Source: an uncultured Lutibacter sp.
Lineage (GTDB): Bacteria; Bacteroidota; Bacteroidia; Flavobacteriales; Flavobacteriaceae
Assembly (NCBI RefSeq): GCF_947495725.1
Contig: NZ_CANLZZ010000008.1
Span: 99,906 to 163,905 of the forward strand
DNA length: 64,000 bases
Direction: 5' to 3'
Below, piece after piece: positions 54,000 through 59,994 of this stretch (its first letter is position 1; every line of letters begins with the position of its first letter). Below the pieces are notes generated by a model. It was not told where the DNA came from and made no database searches. It saw only the letters and a list, made by a program, of their open reading frames with translations. A program made the position numbers and the translations under genes.

Positions 54000-54845
54000 T
54001 TATTTTATTTCCTTGTTTATTCGATTAACTATTCTGTCTCTTTTTCTTTCCCAAGTTGAGTTATTTAGAATATTTTTTATACTAAATAAACTTTCGATTT
54101 GTCCTTTAAATTGAGTTAATGCTGATGTATCATTTATTTCAAATCCTTGAGTTAACGGAATTACTCCTTTAATATCTTTAAAAGACAAAGGTGGAATTAA
54201 TATCGGAATATGAGTGTTAGTTTTCATCCAAGTTGCTCCCATTTCGCACAAACAAACAGGACTTTGATAAAAGTTTTCTGATAAAATAAATAGTACAAGT
54301 GCATTATTATCTAATTCGTTTTTTATTCTCTCTAAAAAGTTATCTCCATAGTCAATTCCATAACCATTAAAAGAAGTGCAAAATATTTGAGTACTATTTA
54401 AACCTATAGATTCCAAAATTTCTATAACTTCCTCCACAATTGCAGAATCTTTTGAAGAGTGACTGATAAAAATCTTTGTTATTAAATTATTATCTTCTAG
54501 TTCATTACTTTCTTCGATTTCTGGAATAGTTCCTAACTCTTCTTTAAATTCTTCTAGATAATTTTCTATTGATTGTATTAATGTATCAAAGCTCCTTTTG
54601 TAATAATTTCTATGAGTTTGACTATAATCTTGACCTCCAATTTTCATACCTCTATAATGAAATTCTAGGGTATTAAGTTGTTTAACTTCCACAGATTTTT
54701 CTCCAAATAGTTTTACGAATGTTCTCTCGACTAAATTTTTCCAACTTTTAAATTTTGGATTACTATCTGATTCAGATTGAATTTCTTTTGATTTTTCAAT
54801 CAATTTATTTAGTAGTTCTATTTTTCTTTCAATCTTGATGTTCAT
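54000..54845 (-). CDS. TIR-domain protein (cassette 5)
   Basis: 281 residues. A helical N-terminal domain (1-115) precedes a TIR domain (about 123-240) with KIFISHSSKD and Glu201 in VCLCEMGATW, the position of the catalytic glutamate of NADase TIRs. Such proteins deplete NAD or make signal nucleotides during phage infection. No obvious partner (such as a Thoeris ThsA) is in the same cassette; adjacent cassettes hold OLD and PLD genes. Start is 24 bases from the boundary. Boxes are GTTGTAAGTT / AACTTACAAC. Confidence 0.9.
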   Translation of the reverse strand: MNIKIERKIELLNKLIEKSKEIQSESDSNPKFKSWKNLVERTFVKLFGEKSVEVKQLNTLEFHYRGMKIGGQDYSQTHRNYYKRSFDTLIQSIENYLEEFKEELGTIPEIEESNELEDNNLITKIFISHSSKDSAIVEEVIEILESIGLNSTQIFCTSFNGYGIDYGDNFLERIKNELDNNALVLFILSENFYQSPVCLCEMGATWMKTNTHIPILIPPLSFKDIKGVIPLTQGFEINDTSALTQFKGQIESLFSIKNILNNSTWERKRDRIVNRINKEIK

Positions 54846-54860
54846 AGGTTTTGGTTAAAT

Positions 54861-54995
54861 AACTTACAACGTGATTTTATATGATTTGTGCGACTGGAAA
54901 ATCGGAGATTTTTCTGCCGTAGCAAATCGTTTGTTGAATGTTTGTCGTTAATGTTAGTTCGAATGTAAGCATAAATTATATGAGGTGTTGGCAAC
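54861..54995. repeat. attC-like site R9 (class B)
   Basis: Left R box AACTTACAAC, spacer, stem TATATGATTTGTGC (54878-54891) / GCATAAATTATATG (54969-54982) with G-T wobbles, right R box GTTGGCAAC (54987-54995). Confidence 0.88.
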
Positions 54996-55001
54996 TGGCT
55001 T

Positions 55002-55520
55002 TTATTTTTTTAATCTCGTTCCATAATTCAAATTCTCAAAATATTCTAATTGTCTCTCAAATAAAAATCCATTTGCGATAAACTCCATTTCGTATTTTTC
55101 CGTGTCAATTATTAGTCTCATATTTTTAATAGAATACTCAGAAATATATATTTTGAAATATCTCGCTGTCAAAATAGAAACTCCCAGTTTTAAAAGAATC
55201 CACATAGGTGAAAATGGAAAAGGATTAATTCTTTCCTCGCCTCTGATTAATTCAATTCTATTTATCTCATTTTTCGTAAGTGGAATTGCACTCAGTTCAT
55301 TGGAGAAATTTAATCGTAATAATATTCCGTTAGAATATTTCTCAAAATTACTTTTTGAATCAATTTTTATTATCTCAGAATTGTCAGTTTTATTTATAAA
55401 TGACTTTAAAAAATAAGAACCATTTCCTATAGTTTTAGGTTTTCTAAACCCAAATTTATTCGGTTTACCAATCAAATTTTCTATTTTGTGTTGGTTTATA
55501 TTCTTTTCAGTTAGAATCAT
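55002..55520 (-). CDS. Unknown protein (cassette 4, second gene)
   Basis: 172 residues, beta and helix mixed, no signal peptide visible and no family recognised. The first part (GKPNKFGFRKPKTIGNGSYF) is basic. It follows the 70-residue gene by 11 bases and shares its cassette (boxes GTTGGCAAC / GTTGCCAAC), so the two probably work as a pair. Confidence 0.65.
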   Translation of the reverse strand: MILTEKNINQHKIENLIGKPNKFGFRKPKTIGNGSYFLKSFINKTDNSEIIKIDSKSNFEKYSNGILLRLNFSNELSAIPLTKNEINRIELIRGEERINPFPFSPMWILLKLGVSILTARYFKIYISEYSIKNMRLIIDTEKYEMEFIANGFLFERQLEYFENLNYGTRLKK

Positions 55521-55531
55521 TTATCCTCTTT

Positions 55532-55744
55532 TTACCAATTGAGTGAAATAAAGATTACTATTAATAAAACTATTGTCGCATAAAATCCAACTTTGCCATT
55601 TTTTGCTTCAGTCTCAGTTTTATTTTTGACATTCTCTGAAGTATAAATCTTAAATTCTAAGAAATAAGAACTGAAAGGTTTGTAGTTTCCAAATAGAGAA
55701 TTATAACAAAATCTTAATGTTGCACCTAATAATTGAAGAATCAT
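55532..55744 (-). CDS. Small membrane protein (cassette 4, first gene)
   Basis: 70 residues, ending in a hydrophobic helix (about 50-68, GFYATIVLLIVIFISL). The N-terminal half holds a hydrophobic segment too. It may be a holin-, toxin- or anchor-like small protein for the next gene, but this is speculation. Start is 48 bases from the boundary. Confidence 0.6.
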   Translation of the reverse strand: MILQLLGATLRFCYNSLFGNYKPFSSYFLEFKIYTSENVKNKTETEAKNGKVGFYATIVLLIVIFISLNW

Positions 55745-55784
55745 TTATCAATAATCTTTTTAATAATTATGTTTTTCATCGCTT

Positions 55785-55921
55785 GTTGCCAACGGTTTTT
55801 TATAAGATTTGTGCGAATGGAAAATCGGAGATTTTTCGGACGTAGCAAATCGGTTTGTTGAATGTTTGTCGTTTTAGTTTAAATCAAATTTAAGCATAAA
55901 TTTTATGAGTTGTTGTATACT
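55785..55921. repeat. attC-like site R10 (class B)
   Basis: Left R box GTTGCCAAC, spacer, stem TATAAGATTTGTGC (55801-55814) / GCATAAATTTTATG (55894-55907), right R box GTTGTATACT (55912-55921). Confidence 0.88.
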
Positions 55922-55928
55922 GTTTTTT

Positions 55929-56312
55929 TTACTCATTCAGTAAATTTGTCTCATTCTTAATGTATTTTGCTCCTTTTTGTAATTCCTCAATATTTATCAT
56001 TCCGTTATATCCATAAAAGTTAATCGTTGAATCTTTCTTATGAACTAAAACAACAATCGGTTGTCCAGAATTTAAATATAAATCAATATTTTTTTCTCCA
56101 CCTCTGAAAGGTTCTTTTTCTCCTAAATAATAGAAATATTCAATATCTCTTACTCTCGAAGAATCAAAAGGGCTTGAGCTCTGTTTAACTTTAGTAATTA
56201 CTCCTTGTACCTCATTAAATTCATTCTCGTTATAATCCTCATATTTCTTTTCTCCACAAGAGTAAATCAGTCCAATAAATAATAGTAAAATCAGATAATT
56301 ATTCTTTTTCAT
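55929..56312 (-). CDS. Lipoprotein, unknown function (cassette 3)
   Basis: 127 residues. Lipobox IGLIYSCGEK (Cys19), then a small mostly beta domain with GEKEPFRGGEKN and PIVVLVHKKDST. No family recognised. Boxes GTTGTATACT / AGTATACAAC. Start is 59 bases from the boundary. Confidence 0.68.
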   Translation of the reverse strand: MKKNNYLILLLFIGLIYSCGEKKYEDYNENEFNEVQGVITKVKQSSSPFDSSRVRDIEYFYYLGEKEPFRGGEKNIDLYLNSGQPIVVLVHKKDSTINFYGYNGMINIEELQKGAKYIKNETNLLNE

Positions 56313-56362
56313 TTTTAATCTTTCTACAATTTTTATTTTTTACTAAATGTTCGTTTCAAAAT

Positions 56363-56498
56363 AGTATACAACGGGTTTTTATATGATTTGTGCGACTGGA
56401 AAATCGGAGATTTTTCGGACGTAGCAAATCGTTAGTTGAATGTTTGTCGTTAATGTTAGTTCGAATGTAAGCATAAATTATATAAGGTGTTATACACA
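56363..56498. repeat. attC-like site R11 (class B)
   Basis: Left R box AGTATACAAC, spacer, stem TATATGATTTGTGC (56380-56393) / GCATAAATTATATA (56471-56484), right R box GTTATACACA (56489-56498), which contains the stop codon of the next cassette gene. Confidence 0.88.
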
Positions 56499-57029
56499 GG
56501 CTTTTAAATTCCGTTTAAATGTCTCAATATTTTTCCTATTTCCTCCAAATGAAAAATTTGAAAGAATATTATTCGGGTTTTCAATGCTATTTATCAATAT
56601 TAATCTGTCTTTTTTTAGAATAGTGACTCTTTCTCCAAAACCGATCAAACTAGATTCAGACACTCCGGAAAAATAGTTCTTACTTTTATCAAGTTTTTTC
56701 CATTCAAGTTCTTTTATTGTAAATTCAAGAGCTTTCTCAAATCTATTATTGTCATTATCAATCTCTATCGTTTTAAACTCTAGATTTTTATACTTTATTA
56801 TAAATATTATTATTGAAATCAAGAAGAGAACAATCGGTAATCCAATCCCATCAATTACTCTATCGTAACTAATTTGGTCATTTCTTATGATACTCGATAT
56901 TAGGAAATATATATTAAGAATTGGAACAACTGAAATTACTATTGCAGGTGAATAGTGAAGATATAATTCAACCATAGTTAAAGTCAATCTATTATTTTCG
57001 GCTATTTTAGATATATCTTTTTCTTTCAT
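56490..57029 (-). CDS. Membrane protein, unknown function (cassette 2)
   Basis: 179 residues with two transmembrane helices (about 27-48 and 65-85) and a C-terminal soluble region (about 90-179) resembling a PH-like beta domain (KTIEIDNDNNRFEKAL and GFGERVTILKKDRLILI). No family assigned. Boxes GTTATACACA / TGTGTATAAC; the TAA stop is within the first box. Start is 30 bases from the boundary. Confidence 0.68.
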   Translation of the reverse strand: MKEKDISKIAENNRLTLTMVELYLHYSPAIVISVVPILNIYFLISSIIRNDQISYDRVIDGIGLPIVLFLISIIIFIIKYKNLEFKTIEIDNDNNRFEKALEFTIKELEWKKLDKSKNYFSGVSESSLIGFGERVTILKKDRLILINSIENPNNILSNFSFGGNRKNIETFKRNLKACV

Positions 57030-57050
57030 TAATTAGAGTTGTTACTCGCT

Positions 57051-57187
57051 TGTGTATAACGTGATTGTGTATGATTAGTGGCGTGTTTAAGCACCTAATT
57101 TAGCAAATAAAAACCGAATAGAAAATCCGCGAGGATTTTCGTAAGCAAGCTAAAACTAGCCATTAATTATACACGGTGTTGCCAACA
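57051..57187. repeat. attC-like site R12 (class A)
   Basis: Left R box TGTGTATAAC, spacer GTGATT, stem GTGTATGATTAGTGGC (57067-57082) / GCCATTAATTATACAC (57159-57174) with two G-T wobbles, right R box GTTGCCAACA (57178-57187). The T-A to G-C pair near the base of the stem, relative to R3 and R5, is a compensatory change. Inner hairpin GAAAATCC-GCGA-GGATTTTC. Confidence 0.9.
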
Positions 57188-57192
57188 GTATT

Positions 57193-57642
57193 TTATTCCA
57201 CTATTAATTCATTCGGTATTTCATAAGTTGCAGAATATTGTAAATTCTTTCCTCTTTTTTTAAATTCAGAAAATGCTTCTCGATACCATTTCGGGTCATT
57301 TGGTTCAGCATTTAGTTGTTCGTGAACTCTAACACTATAAAAATCTCCATTCAGCCAAGGTTCAATTCCGTAAATTCCAATTCCGTTTTTTTCCACTCTG
57401 TTCAGAACAATGTCAAAGTCAGATTCAGAAAAGTAATATATCGATTCAGAGTCGAATCCGTCATTCAAATTTTTAAGCCCGAAGAATATTTTCGATTTTA
57501 AGAATTCCTCCTTTTTCAATTCTAAATTTTGAGTTTCTTTATTCAATTCCGTTTTTATTTCGTTTTCAGATTGTTTCTTTTCCTTGTTTACACAACTTAT
57601 AATTAAAAGACTAAATATTGTTATGGAAACTGCTTTTCTCAT
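57193..57642 (-). CDS. Lipoprotein, unknown function (cassette 1, next to the integrase)
   Basis: 149 residues. Lipobox LLIISCVNKE (Cys17), a charged coiled linker, then a small alpha/beta domain (RVEKNGIGIYGIEPWLNGDF, VRVHEQLNAEPNDP). No family recognised. Boxes GTTGCCAACA / TGTTGGCAAC. The start is only 11 bases from the boundary, so it must use an outside promoter. Most recently inserted cassette by position, if insertion occurs at the integrase side. Confidence 0.7.
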   Translation of the reverse strand: MRKAVSITIFSLLIISCVNKEKKQSENEIKTELNKETQNLELKKEEFLKSKIFFGLKNLNDGFDSESIYYFSESDFDIVLNRVEKNGIGIYGIEPWLNGDFYSVRVHEQLNAEPNDPKWYREAFSEFKKRGKNLQYSATYEIPNELIVE

Positions 57643-57654
57643 ATTGTTGGCAAC

Positions 57655-57809
57655 TCTGTTATATGTTCATATTAAATACACTTATCCCTAATAAATGTCG
57701 GGATAAGGTGAATAAATGTACATGTTATTAATTTTTAAATTCATAGCGTATAAATCTAACATTCAAATGTAAAAAATATGATGAATTAATGCTATGACTA
57801 TTATCATTT
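57655..57809. promoter_or_regulatory. attI-like region and candidate cassette promoter
   Basis: The interval between the integrase stop and the first cassette boundary. It contains TCATAGC (57741-57747) / GCTATGA (57791-57797), a second hairpin CTTATCCC / GGGATAAG near 57681-57707, and TAGCGTATAAAT (57744-57755) shared with R2. On the minus strand a perfect TAnnTTTG box, TACATTTG, lies at 57764-57771, pointing toward the cassettes. It is not a symmetrical attC, as expected of an attI. Confidence 0.65.
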
Positions 57810-58991
57810 TTAATTATTTTGGTTTAATTTTAAATTCTCTGCTTTATTCCCATTAAATTTAAACTTCTTTACTGCTACATCTAACGGATTATTTATTTTT
57901 TCCAAACTACTTGTTGAAACATGGGTGTAAATCATGGTGGTTTCAGGCTTATTATGCCCTAAAAGGGTTTGAATCAATCTAATATCAGTTCCGTTTTCTA
58001 ACAAATGTGTAGCATAGCTATGTCTTAAAGTGTGTGGTGTTACTGTTTTTGTGATGCCTGCAAGTTTGCACGACTTTCGTAAAAATGCTCGAACGCTGCT
58101 CGCCGTATACTTATTTCCTGGTGTGCCTTCGGCAAAATATATAATAGGATTATAAGTTCTAATATAATTGTTTATTAACGGAGTTAAACTTACAGCCATA
58201 TTAACATATCTGTCCTTTCTTCCTTTACTATTTTTAATAGCTATTTGATAGCGATGAACATCAATATGTTGTAATTTCAAATTAATAAGTTCTCCAACCC
58301 TTAAACCACACGAATAGATTAATGCTATAATAGCTCTATGCTTTAGATTTTTTGTAACTCTAAGAATTTCTAATATTTCAGGTTGAGATAAAACAATTGG
58401 CAAAAATTTCGATTTCTTAGGCCTTATTAAATTCAACGCTTCTATCTTAGATTCCGGATAAAAAGCTATAAATAATTTCATAGCACTAATAAATTGTCTG
58501 TGTGTACTAATACTATATTTTTTTGGAATAAATACATCTTCAATAAACAATTCCACATCTCTATTAGTTAATGTGTTAAGTGGTTTTTCTTTAATGTATT
58601 TTAAAAAATCAGCTATAAAAATAGAATATGTTTCAACGGTACTTTTGCCATACATTCTGCCTTGTAGGTATTTTACAAAGGCCTCTAATATATTTTTATT
58701 ATAATTACTTAAACTTCGTGCTAACTTTATTGTATTGTTTTTTGGAGCACTATATAAAGAGTCATCTTCTTTTATAGTTGTTAAATGACTAAAAGATTTT
58801 CTTACCGACTTTAAATTTTCTTGATTAAATTTTCCGTGCCAACATCTTCTGGATTTACTCCATTTAAACTTTCCAATATTTCTAATTATTAGAAGCAATT
58901 GATCGTTATACTTAAAAAATAGAAGTATAGAATCAATATTGTTTATTACATCTCTTTTAAGTGTGATAATAGGTAATAAGTTATTTTTCAT
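57810..58991 (-). CDS. IntI/Xer-like tyrosine recombinase of the cassette array
   Basis: 393 residues. Residues about 20-70 (NIGKFKWSKSRRCW) form a HARP-like N-terminal extension. A SAM-like core-binding domain (about 95-180, STHRQFISAMKLF) and a catalytic domain follow: Arg231 (SCGLRVGE), Lys256, His320-xx-Arg323 (TPHTLRHSYATHLL), His346 and Tyr355 (TTMIYTHVS). STHRQ, LPIVLS, AGITK-x-x-TPHTLRHS and the end NPLDVAV resemble integron integrases closely. However, Arg231 to Arg323 is 92 residues, as in XerD, so the IntI-specific insertion (spacing about 134 in IntI1) is absent. It is co-oriented with and upstream of the cassettes. Confidence 0.92.
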   Translation of the reverse strand: MKNNLLPIITLKRDVINNIDSILLFFKYNDQLLLIIRNIGKFKWSKSRRCWHGKFNQENLKSVRKSFSHLTTIKEDDSLYSAPKNNTIKLARSLSNYNKNILEAFVKYLQGRMYGKSTVETYSIFIADFLKYIKEKPLNTLTNRDVELFIEDVFIPKKYSISTHRQFISAMKLFIAFYPESKIEALNLIRPKKSKFLPIVLSQPEILEILRVTKNLKHRAIIALIYSCGLRVGELINLKLQHIDVHRYQIAIKNSKGRKDRYVNMAVSLTPLINNYIRTYNPIIYFAEGTPGNKYTASSVRAFLRKSCKLAGITKTVTPHTLRHSYATHLLENGTDIRLIQTLLGHNKPETTMIYTHVSTSSLEKINNPLDVAVKKFKFNGNKAENLKLNQNN

Positions 58992-59404
58992 AGCATTTCA
59001 AATATATTAAATATTTTATTAAAATTTGAAATTAGTAAGTGATTTAATTACTTGTTTTAATGCTACTTAATTAATTAAAACGTGGACAGACTTAAGGTAA
59101 TTTAATATGTAAAATGGAATTTTTAAAAAAGTATATGCATACTTTTTAACAATTATAGGCATAAATAATGTCAAAGATGCTTATAAGATTTGTAAAAGGT
59201 GGTAATCTTTTTAGTAAATATACTAGTATTTTATACTAATTATACTAGTATATTTATATAGAAATACTACTATATATTTTTGAAAATACTACAATAAATT
59301 AATAGTTTTGAGAAGTTCAACTTTTATAGACTATTCTAAAGGTATAAAATAGTAGTAGTTAAAAAGTTATTTTCCGATTTTTTTATTAACAAAAACAATT
59401 AAAT
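58992..59404. promoter_or_regulatory. AT-rich control region between integrase and HU-like gene
   Basis: A 413-base divergent gap. Two perfect palindromes ATACTAGTAT lie at 59220-59229 and 59242-59251, 22 bases (two helix turns) apart, a likely paired operator. AATACTAC recurs twice near 59263 and 59285. On the plus strand TATTTTTG (59275-59282) matches the -7 box and could drive the HU-like gene. Confidence 0.55.
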
Positions 59405-59809
59405 ATGGCCATACGATACCGTATTACAAAAAGAAGTAATACCATAGCGAATAATAAAAAACCTCAATATATTCTACAAGCGGTGAATACTGGCACAATA
59501 GATTTGAGAAGAATTAGTGAAGAAATTAGTACTGAAAGTAGTTTAAGTATTCCAGATGTTATGAGTGTTATAATTGCCTTAGGTATAAAAATGCAACAAC
59601 ATTTAGAAGATGGTAAAATATTAGATTTAGGCGAATTAGGAAAATTTAAAATAGGTTTTCAAGGAAAAGCTGCTGATGTGGCTAGTGAGTTAACACCAAA
59701 ACGTTCTATTAAAAAATTTCATTTAAATTATCAACCTTCATTATCAATGAAACATCGGTTAAAAAAAGCGATAACAGTTTATAAAGAGGGTAGTAGAAGT
59801 AAAGGTTAA
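59405..59809 (+). CDS. HU/IHF-related DNA-binding protein
   Basis: 134 residues, of the Bacteroidota HU-related type (longer than HU): IRYRITKRSN at the start, GKILDLGELGKFKIGFQGK in the middle and LNYQPSLSMKHRLKKA at the end. It bends DNA and may assist the recombinase in synapsis. It is divergent from the integrase across the twin-palindrome region. This could also be an ordinary chromosomal nucleoid protein. Confidence 0.85.
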   Translation: MAIRYRITKRSNTIANNKKPQYILQAVNTGTIDLRRISEEISTESSLSIPDVMSVIIALGIKMQQHLEDGKILDLGELGKFKIGFQGKAADVASELTPKRSIKKFHLNYQPSLSMKHRLKKAITVYKEGSRSKG

Positions 59810-59826
59810 AATAAAGGCTTATAAAC

Positions 59827-59973
59827 AAATAAATGAGGCTGTCTGAAAAGCATTAAAACTCGTCATTCTGAATTTATTTCAGAATCTCATCATACTGATA
59901 TTCAATCATTATGAGAACCTGTAATAAATTCAGGTTGATGAAAAGTTTACTTTTTAGACAGTCTCATTTATTT
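59827..59973. mobile_element. MITE-like inverted-repeat element
   Basis: About 147 bp. Terminal arms AAATAAATGAGGCTGTCT at the left (59827 on) and AGACAGTCTCATTTATTT at the right (ending 59973) are complementary except one bulge. Inside are further palindromes (CATTCTGAATTTATTTCAGAAT and AACCTG-TTCAGGTT). No protein. It lies between convergent genes and may act as their terminator. Confidence 0.75.
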
Positions 59974-59994
59974 AATTGTTAAATTAAAAGAGAG

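Larger units (their letters stand above)
40505..57809 (-). mobile_element. Integron-like cassette array (12 cassettes) fed by an IntI/Xer-like recombinase
   Basis: All genes from 40576 to 57642 are on the minus strand and separated by related 135-203 bp hairpin sites (R1-R12 below). Each cassette starts with TT plus specific bases that are the exact reverse complement of the bases before AAC at its other end (8-10 bases, 12 of 12 cassettes), while the two arms of any single junction do not match. This is the signature of circular modules inserted by crossover at G|TT. Cassette boundaries lie at 57653/57654, 57059/57060, 56371/56372, 55792/55793, 54869/54870, 53865/53866, 51783/51784, 49984/49985, 48839/48840, 47462/47463, 46530/46531 and 41488/41489. 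The distal end is a broken half site. Confidence 0.9.

Noticed and set aside
54951..54970. TTCGAA-like T-loop suggesting a tRNA in the array junctions
   Set aside because: The motif is part of class B attC-like sites and no acceptor, D or anticodon arm can be drawn around it.
57655..57809. A thirteenth attC-like site at the integrase end
   Set aside because: The left part has no matching stem partner near the integrase; the region lacks the paired stem seen in R2-R12 and fits attI better.
57810..59809. Ordinary phage or ICE integration module (integrase plus HU)
   Set aside because: No direct att duplications, excisionase, tra or phage genes are seen, and the adjacent cassette footprints explain the recombinase better; not excluded for the past origin of the integrase.
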